DNA of 64,000 nucleotides from Aquisalibacillus elongatus (GTDB lineage: Bacteria; Bacillota; Bacilli; Bacillales; Alkalibacillaceae): the NCBI RefSeq assembly GCF_003843875.1, contig NZ_RKRF01000012.1, positions 62,001-126,000 on the forward strand, given 5' to 3'. The translations under genes were made by a program, and so were the position numbers. The notes beneath the pieces are model-generated. The model saw only the letters and a list, made by a program, of their open reading frames with translations, did not search any database and was not told the origin of the DNA. The first letter of the stretch is position 1, and the number at the start of each line of letters is the position of its first letter. Positions 16,022 through 25,278 of the stretch are shown here, piece by piece.

Positions 16022-17323
16022 CTATTTCACTTCTACCTTCACAACATCTGATGGATCCTCTAATGCTTTGGCTTCTCGTTCACCTTTTTCAATATTCACG
16101 AACTGAAGCAGTACTATTCCGACAATGAAAAATACTATTAGAGACAAAATTCCTAATCGGCTACTATCCGTAAGTCCTGCTGTAATACCGAACACGAATG
16201 GTCCAATAATGGCGGCGAATTTCGATGTAATGCCGTAAAAACCAAAGAATTCAGCGTGTTTATGTTGCGGAATCATTCTCGCATAAATGGATCGGCTTAA
16301 AGCTTGAGAACCACCCTGAACCATACCAACGCAAATCGCTAGTAGATAAAAGTGCATAGCCGTTGTCATGAAATACCCTAAGATGACGATGACCACATAC
16401 ACCATCAATGCGAGCGTCAATGCGCGTTTAGGTGAAGTCCACTGTGCTAGTTTTGAGAAAAATAATGTACAAGGAATACCGACAAACTGCGTGATGAGTA
16501 AAGCAGCAATTAAATCGTTTGTACCGATTCCAATCGTTGCTCCGTAAAAAGTCGCCATTCGAATAATCGTTGAAATTCCATCTGAGAACATCCAAAACGC
16601 TAATATAAAAATTAATAGTTGCTTGTAATGCTTAAGCGTCTTAAACGTATCCCCAATTCGGCTGAAACCAATTGATAAAAACGATTGCGTCCGCTTTCCT
16701 TGAGGTTCCTTTTTCTCCTCTTTCAAATTTTTAAATAGTGGTAAGGAGAAAATAAACCACCAAATTCCAACTGTGACAAATGCGACTTGTGTAGCCACCT
16801 TTTCACTCGTGAAACCAAACCAGCTATACTTCATAATCATGAGTAGATTAACCGCTAGTAATAGACCGCCTCCGATGTAGCCGAAAGCATACGCCCAAGT
16901 CGACACTCGGTCCAAGTCTTCTTTTTTCGATACATGCGGTAAAAAGGCGTCATAAAACACATTACCGCCAGAGAAACCGACCGATGCGATGATGAATAAA
17001 ATACTGGCAAATATGTAGTCACCTTCATTAACTAGGAATAAGAGTACGCTTGCCACCATCCCCATATATGCGAAGAATCGCAAAAACTTCATCTTCGCTG
17101 CCGAGTAATCCGCAATGGCTCCAAGCACTGGTGCCATCAAGGCGACAATCATTACTGCAATCGACTGAGTGAAGGAGTAATAGCTTGTGGCTGCCCCCTC
17201 TGACAAGTTGACCGCTGCTACGCTCTCATAAAAAATTGGAAAAACAGCGGCCATAATCGTCGTCGCAAAAGCTGAATTTGCCCAATCATACATCATCCAG
17301 CTACGTTCCAGTTTACGATTCAT
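16022..17323 (-). CDS. UMF1-family MFS transporter (Atg22/YxiO-like)
   Basis: A 433-residue protein with about 12 membrane segments. The N-terminal signature SWMMYDWANSAFATTIMAAVFP is typical of the UMF1/Vps22-Atg22 branch of the major facilitator superfamily, as are GGNVFYDAFLPHVS near residue 125 and WAYAFGYIGGGLLL near 148. Substrates in bacteria are unknown; the fungal homologue Atg22 exports amino acids from the vacuole. It is monocistronic, convergent to the phospholipase-like gene, and ends at the shared terminator. SD complementarity upstream of the ATG is modest (GAGTGATG). Confidence 0.85.
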   Translation of the reverse strand: MNRKLERSWMMYDWANSAFATTIMAAVFPIFYESVAAVNLSEGAATSYYSFTQSIAVMIVALMAPVLGAIADYSAAKMKFLRFFAYMGMVASVLLFLVNEGDYIFASILFIIASVGFSGGNVFYDAFLPHVSKKEDLDRVSTWAYAFGYIGGGLLLAVNLLMIMKYSWFGFTSEKVATQVAFVTVGIWWFIFSLPLFKNLKEEKKEPQGKRTQSFLSIGFSRIGDTFKTLKHYKQLLIFILAFWMFSDGISTIIRMATFYGATIGIGTNDLIAALLITQFVGIPCTLFFSKLAQWTSPKRALTLALMVYVVIVILGYFMTTAMHFYLLAICVGMVQGGSQALSRSIYARMIPQHKHAEFFGFYGITSKFAAIIGPFVFGITAGLTDSSRLGILSLIVFFIVGIVLLQFVNIEKGEREAKALEDPSDVVKVEVK

Positions 17324-17421
17324 ACCATCACTCTTTTCTGCTATTCTTTTTTCTTTAGCATATCAAACAGAATGAATCGATTCTATAATATTTCTGAAAA
17401 TTTATAAATATTTTACAATTA

Positions 17422-18792
17422 TTAAGCTTGCTTTTGGACACTCACATACATTTTTTGATACACGTCTGATTCCTCTTTCATCCCCATCTCAAGATACGTT
17501 TTAGACAACCACTTTAACGGTTGTGCTTCTTCAGGCTTCAATTCAGATTCCATACTAAAACACTCAAGCGCCTGCTTCCATTGCTTAAATTCATAATACA
17601 GTTCACCGAGTGATTGCATATGATCTAAATCGTCATTCATTTCATACAAACGGTCGAATTTCTGAATCGTATCAATCGACTCGTGCTTTTCTCTAAAAGG
17701 CTCCAGCCAGTCGTTAATATCCTTCAAACTATGACGATGCAGCATATTGCCAATGTACTTATGCAACAAGTCATTTGCCATGGTCGGATTTAACTGAGTC
17801 ACTTTTAGTAGTAATGGCTGAATTCTAAAAGAATCTACATTGAGTTCGCTCGGACTGTTGTCTGTTAAAATATCGGCTATTTCATTAAGCGTCTTTTCAT
17901 CAATATCAATTTGGCGAGACAACTGAGAGATGTGATCTAATTGTTTTGTTTCTAAATACAATGAGAGTAAACGTTCGTTAAGTGAGGCATCAGACATACT
18001 TTCTGATAAATGCTCAAGTATTTGGATAGCTTCATGATTAGAGAATCCATTTAGAAGATGTTTTTCAATCGAGGTAAAAGAGAAAGATTGAGGATTAGAA
18101 AATTGCCACATGACCAACTCTAACAGACGACCTTCCTCCTCAAGTCGATTAGCATACTTCTCAGCATACTGGTCTGGCTTATGGAACATTACTTTTTCCG
18201 CTTCAAGTCTGTCTTGATCAAACATTTCATCGGTTTGGTCATAATACATTTTATTAAAATCTTTATAGATGAGATCACTTGATAAAGACTTAACGAGACT
18301 ATGCTTAGGAGCAAAATCTTTCATAACCCTTATGAGTTGATAGGCTGTCAGTAATTTACCATTACGTCTAAACTCATAAAACATGGTTTTTATTTCTTCA
18401 AAAATTTGTTTCTTGGAAATAAACGATTCAAAGAAAGTTAAAATATAAGCTTTTTCTTGCTTGGAGTAGTGTTGATTTAATTTACGAAGTAATTGTTTAT
18501 TTGTAAGCACTGTAGGTGTTTGATTAGAGGCAATTAAGGAATCAATATACGGATGCGGAGCTTGATAAGTCATTCCTTTTGTGAAGGCATATTCGATAAA
18601 AGAATGACGACGTAGTTTCGTGGCTTTTTTTGCTGTTAAAAACTTGCCCTGGTAAAAGAACAGGTACAACAAATCGCCCGAACTATTCGTCGCCTCAACA
18701 ATCTGCCCTCTTATATAGTTGGACATTCTTTCGGCCCGAAGCTTAATCGGCTTATGTTTTGAATCATGAATCACAAATTGATTTTGGATCAT
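17422..18792 (-). CDS. Helical repeat (TPR-like) cytoplasmic protein, unknown function
   Basis: A 456-residue soluble protein with an N-terminal basic region (HKPIKLRAERMSNYIRG) and a small beta-rich part around residues 30-75, then helices throughout. The last 70 residues (QSLGELYYEFKQWKQALECFSMESEL, WLSKTYLEMGMKEESD) read as two TPR-like hairpins. There is no signal peptide or membrane segment. The ATG at 18792 is 6 bases after GGAGGG and is taken as start; an in-frame TTG two codons earlier is less likely. No family is recognised. It is flanked by same-strand genes with gaps of about 80-100 bases. Confidence 0.65.
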   Translation of the reverse strand: MIQNQFVIHDSKHKPIKLRAERMSNYIRGQIVEATNSSGDLLYLFFYQGKFLTAKKATKLRRHSFIEYAFTKGMTYQAPHPYIDSLIASNQTPTVLTNKQLLRKLNQHYSKQEKAYILTFFESFISKKQIFEEIKTMFYEFRRNGKLLTAYQLIRVMKDFAPKHSLVKSLSSDLIYKDFNKMYYDQTDEMFDQDRLEAEKVMFHKPDQYAEKYANRLEEEGRLLELVMWQFSNPQSFSFTSIEKHLLNGFSNHEAIQILEHLSESMSDASLNERLLSLYLETKQLDHISQLSRQIDIDEKTLNEIADILTDNSPSELNVDSFRIQPLLLKVTQLNPTMANDLLHKYIGNMLHRHSLKDINDWLEPFREKHESIDTIQKFDRLYEMNDDLDHMQSLGELYYEFKQWKQALECFSMESELKPEEAQPLKWLSKTYLEMGMKEESDVYQKMYVSVQKQA

Positions 18793-18871
18793 AACCAACC
18801 CTCCTATTTAATACTACCTTAACATAATTATATGCTAATTTCGCTAGAAGGATTAGTATTTGTCCAAAAAT

Positions 18872-19612
18872 TTATACATGGGACAGTCGCATTTCGTGGT
18901 AAATGTCTTTTTTTAGCTCCAAAAAATCTTCTGTTAATAACAGTTCCTCATCTCTAGGTCGTGAAAACGGAACACGAATCTCTTTTTGAACCGTTGCTGG
19001 TCGTGGTGATAAGATAATAATTCGGTCTGATAGAAATAAAGCTTCCTCAATATTATGCGTAACAAACAGGATTGACCGTTGATGCTCTTCCCACATTGAG
19101 AGTAGCCATTTTTGCATATCCGTACGGGTGAATTCATCTAATGCAGAGAAAGGTTCATCTAGTAAAATTAACGACTGGGGGCTCAAGACACTTCGAATAA
19201 AGGACACGCGCTGCTTCATACCACCAGATAGCTCGTGAGGGTAAGCATGTTCATACGAACTCAGTCCTGCGCGCTCTAACATTTCAAGAGCTTTCTCCGA
19301 ATTTTTTTCACCGGAAATTTCTTGCCCCAATAGCACATTACCTAAAATAGTTCGCCACGGAAATAAAGACGGCGTCTGCGGGGTATAACTAATCGACCCG
19401 CTTTTACCGACAATACTTTCCCCCTCTAGTAAAATATCGCCAGAGTGCGGTTGTAATAACCCGCCTACTAAACTAAACAATGTACTTTTCCCACTACCAG
19501 ATGGTCCTAATACCGAAACAAACTCACCGTGGTCTAAGGAAAAACTAATGTCTTTCAAAACTGGTTGATCGCCAAACGAATGACTTATTTGACTAACGTT
19601 AAGATGTTCCAC
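18872..19612 (-). CDS. ABC transporter ATP-binding protein for a thiamine precursor (ThiZ-like)
   Basis: A 246-residue ABC ATPase of the nitrate/taurine/HMP class: Walker A GPSGSGKST, signature LSGGMKQR, Walker B LILLDEPFSALD and the switch His in FVTHN. A GTG start at 19612 is preferred because GGAGGG lies 8 bases upstream; this makes a 14-base overlap with the permease gene, a usual coupling distance. It is the last gene of a four-gene operon behind a TPP riboswitch. That context, not the sequence itself, assigns it to uptake of a thiamine precursor or degradation product (compare thiXYZ of B. halodurans). Confidence 0.85.
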   Translation of the reverse strand: MEHLNVSQISHSFGDQPVLKDISFSLDHGEFVSVLGPSGSGKSTLFSLVGGLLQPHSGDILLEGESIVGKSGSISYTPQTPSLFPWRTILGNVLLGQEISGEKNSEKALEMLERAGLSSYEHAYPHELSGGMKQRVSFIRSVLSPQSLILLDEPFSALDEFTRTDMQKWLLSMWEEHQRSILFVTHNIEEALFLSDRIIILSPRPATVQKEIRVPFSRPRDEELLLTEDFLELKKDIYHEMRLSHV

Positions 19613-20378
19613 GTGATTCACCCTCCAGGTCCGAACTCCAATGGACGACGATTCTTTCAACCCAAGAAATGATTAAGAAAAATAATAGACTCAAAAATAC
19701 CGTAATTAAAATTGCCACAAAGACGCGATCCGTCCTGAATGAGCTTTGAGCTAACGTCATATAGACCCCAATGCCTTTACTACCGCCTAACCATTCAGAG
19801 ATCACGGCACCCATTACACTGTAGGTCCCAGAAATTTTTAATCCTGAGAACAAATACGGTAAGGCATTCGGCCACTCCAGTTTCGTAAAAATTTGTTTCT
19901 TGTTAGCACCAGCCATTTTCATATAATGCATAAGTTCTCGGTCGGCTTGCCTTAGGCCGTCTAACAATGAAATCGTTATTGGGAAAAAACAAACGAGTGT
20001 AATGACGATTAATTTGGGTAACATACCAAAGCCAAACCAGACGACTAAAAGCGGTGCAAGGACAATAATTGGTATGTTTTGCGTTAAAATGAGCAATGGA
20101 TGCATCGACAACCTTAAGAAACCTACTAAATGTAAGGCAACGCCTACTAATACACCAACACTACTACCAATTCCAAAACCGATTAAAATTAATTGTAAAG
20201 TTGAAAATAAATCGGTTGAATAATCAGACCAGTCACTCACCATGACACTAAAAATTTGACTTGGCGCCGGTAACAACCAAGTTTGCACTTCGAATAACTG
20301 AACACTTAATTCCCAAACGGTAAAAAGGAGGATGAGCACCAGTCCTGGGCGCCACCCTCTTTGAAATAATTGTTTCAT
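19599..20378 (-). CDS. ABC transporter permease for a thiamine precursor (ThiX-like)
   Basis: A 259-residue permease of the BPD_transp_1 type with about six membrane helices. The EAA-type loop is near residues 150-170 (HYMKMAGANKKQIFTKLEWPNALP) and would dock to the ATPase. The ATG overlaps the stop of the thiamine-binding gene upstream by 4 bases (ATGA), so translation is coupled. The family also includes taurine, nitrate and sulfonate permeases; the TPP riboswitch and the solute-binding protein point to a pyrimidine moiety of thiamine as cargo. Confidence 0.87.
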   Translation of the reverse strand: MKQLFQRGWRPGLVLILLFTVWELSVQLFEVQTWLLPAPSQIFSVMVSDWSDYSTDLFSTLQLILIGFGIGSSVGVLVGVALHLVGFLRLSMHPLLILTQNIPIIVLAPLLVVWFGFGMLPKLIVITLVCFFPITISLLDGLRQADRELMHYMKMAGANKKQIFTKLEWPNALPYLFSGLKISGTYSVMGAVISEWLGGSKGIGVYMTLAQSSFRTDRVFVAILITVFLSLLFFLIISWVERIVVHWSSDLEGESRGTS

Positions 20379-20668
20379 GTGCGATACTTCTCCGTTAATT
20401 CATCCATCGAAGCACCACTTGGATTATAATAAACTTTAACCTGAGAAATAATACTCGAACAACCTAAGTCAACCATCCGTTCATTCATCTTTTCTATGAC
20501 TCGAAATAAATCAGATAAATTTCCTTCCATCGTTGTCTCAAGTGGGCTTACTTCGTATTTGACTCCCGCTTCATCGATGACTTTAATCGCCTCATCCACA
20601 TAAGGAATGACATCTTCGTGATCTTTTGTTTTCGGTACAATTTGAACACTAACCAGTGCGTTTGTCAT
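20375..20668 (-). CDS. MTH1187/YqgV-type thiamine-binding protein
   Basis: A 97-residue cytoplasmic protein of the Thiamine_BP (PF01910) family: ALVSVQIVPKT at the start, VKYEVSPLETTMEG in the middle (the conserved TTMEG loop) and RVIEKMNERMVDLG. Relatives such as YkoF and MTH1187 bind thiamine or related pyrimidines with a ferredoxin-like fold. Its placement inside the ABC operon, between binding protein and permease, suggests it binds the imported compound or a signal molecule on the cytoplasmic side. It starts 2 bases after the stop of the lipoprotein gene. Confidence 0.85.
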   Translation of the reverse strand: MTNALVSVQIVPKTKDHEDVIPYVDEAIKVIDEAGVKYEVSPLETTMEGNLSDLFRVIEKMNERMVDLGCSSIISQVKVYYNPSGASMDELTEKYRT

Positions 20669-20670
20669 CG

Positions 20671-21648
20671 TTAATCCTCCTCGGGTAAGAATTCGTTCGT
20701 ATAAGACGCTTCAACATCTAATGGCTCTTCTAATAAATCACGCTCATACATCCAGTCTGCATAGTTTTCCCACACTTCTTGTTTCTGATAACCCCATTGA
20801 TCAGCATCGTCCTGATAACGTGGGCTTAACCACTTTTGACTTTCTTTAACTAATTCAGGATCCAAATCCGGCTCAGCTTCAATTAGAATGTCAGCCGCAT
20901 CATCTCGATTTTCAATCGCAAATTCATATCCTTTAGCAGCTGCATTCATGAATTTTTGAACCGTTTCAGGGTTATCTTCCACCATATCTTCACTTGTGGC
21001 TAACACAGGTGTGTAGTAATCTAAGCTCTCACTATAGTCCGTTAAATAAATCATATTAATAGGCTCATCTCGAATCTCAGCTTCAATTCCTGTCCAGCCG
21101 TAATAGATCCAAGCAAAATCCACATCTCGCTCAACAGCGGTGAAGAAATCCGTATTACCAATATTGACAATATCTACTTCATCTACATCCGCACCATCTT
21201 CATTCATCACTGACGATAAGACAGCTTCTTCTACTGTGGAGCCCCATCCACCATATTGTTTACCTTCAAAATCTGAAGGTGACGTGATCTCCTTATCGAC
21301 TGGCGAAGCGAAGCCAGACGTATTGTGTTGAATGATTGCTCCAATTGAGACAATCGGAACATCTTGTACTCTAGCTTCTGTAATGTTTTCCTGAAAACTG
21401 ATTCCAAACTCCGCTTGGCCAGATGCCACAATTTGATCTGCTCCAGATTCACCTGGAAGCTCAATCGACACATCTAAGCCTTCTTCTTCAAAATATCCTT
21501 GATCTTGAGCTACGTATAGCCCTGTGTGGTTCGTATTCGGCGTCCAATCAAGTACAACGCTCACTTCCTCAAGGTCACCATTACTCTCATTCCCATTACA
21601 AGCTGCTAGTAAAACAGCTAAAAAAATAAAACCTAAACTCTTTTTCAT
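20671..21648 (-). CDS. ABC substrate-binding lipoprotein, NMT1/THI5-like (ThiY-like)
   Basis: A 325-residue lipoprotein: signal peptide with lipobox LLAAC (Cys near residue 18) and a mature NMT1/THI5-like domain beginning VSVVLDWTPNTNHTGLYVAQ, a hallmark of HMP/FAMP-binding proteins of thiamine salvage. The region GYEFAIENRDDAADILIEAEPDLD is also typical. The ATG at 21648 is 6 bases after AAGGGGG; longer in-frame options would add 13 residues before the signal sequence. It is the first gene of the operon, directly downstream of a TPP riboswitch, so expression should fall when thiamine diphosphate is plentiful. Confidence 0.9.
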   Translation of the reverse strand: MKKSLGFIFLAVLLAACNGNESNGDLEEVSVVLDWTPNTNHTGLYVAQDQGYFEEEGLDVSIELPGESGADQIVASGQAEFGISFQENITEARVQDVPIVSIGAIIQHNTSGFASPVDKEITSPSDFEGKQYGGWGSTVEEAVLSSVMNEDGADVDEVDIVNIGNTDFFTAVERDVDFAWIYYGWTGIEAEIRDEPINMIYLTDYSESLDYYTPVLATSEDMVEDNPETVQKFMNAAAKGYEFAIENRDDAADILIEAEPDLDPELVKESQKWLSPRYQDDADQWGYQKQEVWENYADWMYERDLLEEPLDVEASYTNEFLPEED

Positions 21649-21699
21649 CTCCATCCCCCTTACTGATTTTAGAATAACTAATGACATAAGTTGGGGATT

Positions 21700-21729
21700 A
21701 TTAAATATGCCCTAGGCTACACCTAGGGC
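21700..21729 (-). terminator. Expression-platform terminator of the TPP riboswitch
   Basis: Perfect 8-bp stem GCCCTAGG / CCTAGGGC with a 5-base loop, followed on the minus strand by ATATTTAATAA. Placed 30 bases after the aptamer and 50 before the lipoprotein gene. The T tract is interrupted, so termination may be partial. Confidence 0.7.
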
Positions 21730-21757
21730 ACACGAATGACTTGATTATACGTTCACG

Positions 21758-21848
21758 GTGTTCCCTACGCTGGTCTTAGCCAGGTCAGGTTCAAAGAGTC
21801 AGTATCTTACGGATACAATCTCAACCAGCAACACTGGTTCCCCTACAA
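21758..21848 (-). ncRNA. TPP riboswitch (THI element)
   Basis: The minus strand contains the diagnostic aptamer pieces in order: AGGGGAACC, GCTGGTTGAGA, then the variable P3a arm, then CTTTGAACCTGACCTGG, CTAAGACCAGCGTAGGGAA. These match the conserved CUGAGA, ACCUGA and GCGUAGGGAA elements that bind thiamine diphosphate. It controls the four-gene ABC operon downstream as an off switch. Confidence 0.95.
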
Positions 21849-21924
21849 CTTATGTTTAGTTATGATATTTTCATTAATAGTATGACAAATTAGCATATGG
21901 AATGCAACTACTTTAAAAAGTTAC

Positions 21925-23037
21925 TTATTCTAGCGCCTGACTGACATCATAGTCTTGGATATCGAGCTCCGTTTCCTCTTTCCTGGCTAATCTAGCCAAC
22001 TCGGCGCCAAGATATGGCCCACTAGTTAAACCAGATGCTCCAAGTCCATTAGCGACTAATAATTGATCAATGTGCGGCACTGCTCCGATAATTGGAAGAT
22101 AACCTGGTGTATAAGGCCTGAAGCCAACTCGAGTTTCTACAAACGTACTATTATCTAATCCGGGTGCAACTTCTAAAGCTTTTCCCAAGATCTCATGAAT
22201 GGCACCTGTAGTCGTGCGATAATCGAACTCGACTTCATCTGTACGCGTCGCCCCAACAACCATACGACCTTCATCGAATGATAATAAATACGAATTATTT
22301 GGTGGCATCACGACCGGCCATTCACTCGTATTCATATTCTGTAAATCTAAATGAATAATTTGCGCTCGTTGATGCGTGACATGGAAGTTAATGCCCAGTG
22401 GTTCCATAAGCTGTTTAGCCCAAGCACCACTCGTATCCAATACCTTATCTGCAAAGATGGTTTGGTCATTGACGTTTACACCAACTACTCGATTAGATTC
22501 TGTTAAAATTTCAGCCGAACCTTGAATCACGTTTGCACCGCGCTTTTGGGCAGCTCTCAATAATGCATCTCGCATTGCCCGACCATCAACGCGTGCGCCA
22601 CCACTAACATAGACCGCTTCATACTCATCCGATAATAACGGAAAATATGCTTGAGATTCCTCAGAGGAAAGACGCTTAATTTCACCAATCTCAGGCGCAT
22701 CCTCTCGCCTTTTCTTAGCTCTTTCAACCATTTGATCTAATTTTGTTGGATCTGTATGTAAACTGATCGTACCAACGCGTTTGTAACCAACATCTGTCTC
22801 GCCGTCTACTTTTAGTTTCTCTACAAGCTCAGGGTAATACCTCGCACCGCCTTTAACCATTCGATACCATTTTTTATTTCGTCGTTGCGAAAGCCATGGA
22901 CACACAATGCCCGCAGCTGCATCTGTTGCCTGGCCTAAATCTTTTCGGTCAATTATAGTGACATCCTCACCAGCTAAAGCTAAATGATAAGCAGTTGAAG
23001 CCCCTAAGATGCCACCACCTATAATTACAAAAGACAT
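21925..23037 (-). CDS. FAD-dependent oxidoreductase of the glycine oxidase / D-amino acid dehydrogenase type
   Basis: A 370-residue DAO-family flavoenzyme with the FAD motif FVIIGGGILGASTAYHLA at the very start and a C-terminal segment GFRPYTPGYLPIIG...LGASGLTSGPYLG. It resembles B. subtilis YurR-type enzymes and, more remotely, ThiO glycine oxidase. The ATG at 23037 (MSFVIIGGG) is 8 bases after GGAG and puts the Rossmann motif at residue 3, as is normal; a longer frame adds 11 residues. It lies just upstream of the TPP-controlled operon on the same strand, but the riboswitch lies between them, so it is not itself TPP-controlled. Substrate unproven. Confidence 0.8.
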   Translation of the reverse strand: MSFVIIGGGILGASTAYHLALAGEDVTIIDRKDLGQATDAAAGIVCPWLSQRRNKKWYRMVKGGARYYPELVEKLKVDGETDVGYKRVGTISLHTDPTKLDQMVERAKKRREDAPEIGEIKRLSSEESQAYFPLLSDEYEAVYVSGGARVDGRAMRDALLRAAQKRGANVIQGSAEILTESNRVVGVNVNDQTIFADKVLDTSGAWAKQLMEPLGINFHVTHQRAQIIHLDLQNMNTSEWPVVMPPNNSYLLSFDEGRMVVGATRTDEVEFDYRTTTGAIHEILGKALEVAPGLDNSTFVETRVGFRPYTPGYLPIIGAVPHIDQLLVANGLGASGLTSGPYLGAELARLARKEETELDIQDYDVSQALE

Positions 23038-23142
23038 TGTCTTCACTCCAAAATTGATATTCATCGTCATTATAGTACATATAATTTCTGTCTCAAACGG
23101 CTTTGCCTTATAATAAAACTAAGATCGTTAGGAGGCTTAATC

Positions 23143-23502
23143 ATGAAATTAGTCTATGAAGAAAAATGGGACCAAAACCTGTCTAGAGAGGACCGCAGAA
23201 AAATTGAGGAAGTCTTTGATGAAACAAAAGAATCTGATCAAGCAATTGAGGCTGTAACGCTTTGGCACGCTTTTAACCATAAAAACGAACTACTCGTCAC
23301 AGCCCTCATTCATAACCGAAGTGAAAATGATATTATTTTTGACCACACTCATATAACTTATAGAACACTTGATGAGACAATCGCAGAAGATACATTTACG
23401 ATTCCGAGGTTAGTTGTGCAACCTAACACCAGTATGCCATGGACATTTATATTTTCAAAAAGCGAAGTTAATGAACCAAGCTTTGGAACATTAGTTTGGT
23501 AG
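23143..23502 (+). CDS. Small SLAP-domain-like protein
   Basis: A 119-residue soluble protein. The beta-rich C-terminal part (VTLWHAFNHKNELLVTALIHNRS, RLVVQPNTSMPWTFIF) resembles the SLAP domain found in Firmicutes S-layer-associated and accessory-Sec-linked proteins, often near response regulator genes in Bacillaceae. There is no signal peptide. RBS AGGAGG is 7 bases before the ATG. The gene is convergent to desR with only 2 bases between the stop codons and no hairpin. Function unknown. Confidence 0.6.
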   Translation: MKLVYEEKWDQNLSREDRRKIEEVFDETKESDQAIEAVTLWHAFNHKNELLVTALIHNRSENDIIFDHTHITYRTLDETIAEDTFTIPRLVVQPNTSMPWTFIFSKSEVNEPSFGTLVW

Positions 23503-23504
23503 TT

Positions 23505-24104
23505 TTATTTCAGCCAGCCTTTTTCTTCAATCTTTGAAACGGCTTCAATCCGGTTGGATACTTCTAATTTATCAAATATAACCGAAATATAATTACGGAC
23601 TGTTCCGTACGTTAAAAATAACTGACTTGCAATTTCCTTAGTACTCAGTCCTTCTGCAATCAGTTTAATTACTTCAGTTTCACGCTCCGTTAATGGATTA
23701 GGCTCTTCAAAAGCAAGGTCAATTAACTCTGGGGCGTAAACTTTTCGCCCTTTCATAATCGAACGAATCGAACTGGCCAGCTCTTCACTCGGACTCTCTT
23801 TTAACAAATAACCATAAACCTGCGCTTCACGTGCACGTTCAAAATAGCCAGCTCGAGCAAAAGTGGTTAAAATAATCACTTTGCAATCTAAGTCTTTCAT
23901 GTCCTGTGCGGCTTCAAGGCCGTTTTTAACTGGCATTTCAATGTCCATAATACATATATCTGGGTTGAGTTCCTTAACAAGATTAACCGCTTCTTCCCCG
24001 TTCGAAGCTTTACCGACAACCTCCATATCATCCTCTAAGTCAAGTAACGAACCTAAAGCACCTAATAACATGCGTTGATCTTCTGCTATGACAATTTTAA
24101 TCAT
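23505..24104 (-). CDS. desR: Response regulator DesR of the membrane-fluidity two-component system
   Basis: A 199-residue NarL/FixJ-type regulator: receiver domain with acidic pocket (EDQ) and phosphoacceptor Asp54 in CIMDIEMP, the same position as in B. subtilis DesR, then a LuxR-type HTH (NPLTEREVIKL-type region, TERETEVIKLIAEGLSTKEI). Phosphorylated DesR is known to activate the desaturase gene on cold shock. The start at 24104 has GGAGG 7 bases upstream and overlaps the desK stop by 4 bases. Being in the order des-desK-desR makes the assignment secure. Confidence 0.93.
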   Translation of the reverse strand: MIKIVIAEDQRMLLGALGSLLDLEDDMEVVGKASNGEEAVNLVKELNPDICIMDIEMPVKNGLEAAQDMKDLDCKVIILTTFARAGYFERAREAQVYGYLLKESPSEELASSIRSIMKGRKVYAPELIDLAFEEPNPLTERETEVIKLIAEGLSTKEIASQLFLTYGTVRNYISVIFDKLEVSNRIEAVSKIEEKGWLK

Positions 24105-25234
24105 TGTGCTTCCTCCCACTTTCCTTGCCTTGTGACGTTTGGAATATGAATAACCATTTTTGTTCCAGAATCGTTATGGATTTCTAAATCTCCGTTAACA
24201 AACTCCAGTCGTTCGGAAATACCTCTTAAACCATGACCTTTCGAATCCCGTGGTTGGCTAAGGCCAATGCCGTCATCCTTGACTACCAATTGAATCTCGT
24301 CTTTTGACTCTTGAATATCAACCGTACATTGGTCTGCCTGACTATGTTTTACGACATTCGTCACAGCTTCTCGAAGACACATACTTAATACGTCCTCGAT
24401 TAATGCCGGAGAGTGGTCAAGCTCTTGAATGCCAGTGAATTCTGCGCGTATATCAGCGGCTTTTAATAGCTGACTGACGTGTTCAATTTCCTCTGACAGT
24501 TTAGCGCCACGCATATCCGATAACATGTCGCGGACTTCTTTAAGCGCCGTGCGAGCGGTTTGGTTAATATCCGTAATCTCGCCGATTGCTTTTTGAGGAT
24601 CTTTTTCCAATAACCGTTTGGCTAAATCACTCTTTAAACCTATTAAAGATAGCTTTTGTCCTAGTGTATCATGAAGGTCTCGTGCAATACGTTGACGTTC
24701 TTCATACACTAGGAGTTGTGAGATTTTTTCATTTGCATCGACTAATTGCGCTTCCAAAGCTTGGCGTTTCAAACGGTTGTATGTATTGATCGGAAGCAAG
24801 ATAACACCTAATATCGTAATGATGATAAACGGCATTTGATACTCAAGCAATTCCTCTTGTATCATCACACTGAAACTCGCTGCTACAACGGTTGTGATTA
24901 AATGCACGACATATAATGTGATAAAACCAGCTTTATGCTTAATATTCCCAATAAAAAATGCCAAAAACAGTGAAAAATAAACAAAGCCGTAAAATAAGGA
25001 CATTCCAATACTAATCAGCATCATGATCGACACACAAACATACAGAAACCAGCCATTATTTAAAAAGGACAAACGATATGCGACAAAAAATATGACAATC
25101 AAAACGAATCCTAAAATAACTTCAAACCAGGAAGTGGACCGGAAGATGAAGTAAAATGGGAGTAAACTAAAAATGATCCAGACATATATACTTAAGCTTA
25201 AGTTTTTCGGAAAAAGATTAAACCAATTTTGCAT
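24101..25234 (-). CDS. desK: Thermosensor histidine kinase DesK
   Basis: A 377-residue sensor kinase: five or so membrane helices in residues 10-155, then a HisKA_3 dimerisation domain with ERQRIARDLHDTLGQK, whose His is residue 188 exactly as in B. subtilis DesK, and an HATPase domain (REAVTNVVKHSQ, DDGIGL, GHGLRGISERL). DesK senses membrane thickening at low temperature through its membrane segments and phosphorylates DesR. It lies 82 bases after des, behind a hairpin, and overlaps desR. RBS is AGGAC, moderate. Confidence 0.93.
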   Translation of the reverse strand: MQNWFNLFPKNLSLSIYVWIIFSLLPFYFIFRSTSWFEVILGFVLIVIFFVAYRLSFLNNGWFLYVCVSIMMLISIGMSLFYGFVYFSLFLAFFIGNIKHKAGFITLYVVHLITTVVAASFSVMIQEELLEYQMPFIIITILGVILLPINTYNRLKRQALEAQLVDANEKISQLLVYEERQRIARDLHDTLGQKLSLIGLKSDLAKRLLEKDPQKAIGEITDINQTARTALKEVRDMLSDMRGAKLSEEIEHVSQLLKAADIRAEFTGIQELDHSPALIEDVLSMCLREAVTNVVKHSQADQCTVDIQESKDEIQLVVKDDGIGLSQPRDSKGHGLRGISERLEFVNGDLEIHNDSGTKMVIHIPNVTRQGKWEEAQ

Positions 25235-25278
25235 GATTGATGTCCTTTCTTACTTGATGATATACATTATAGCAAAGA

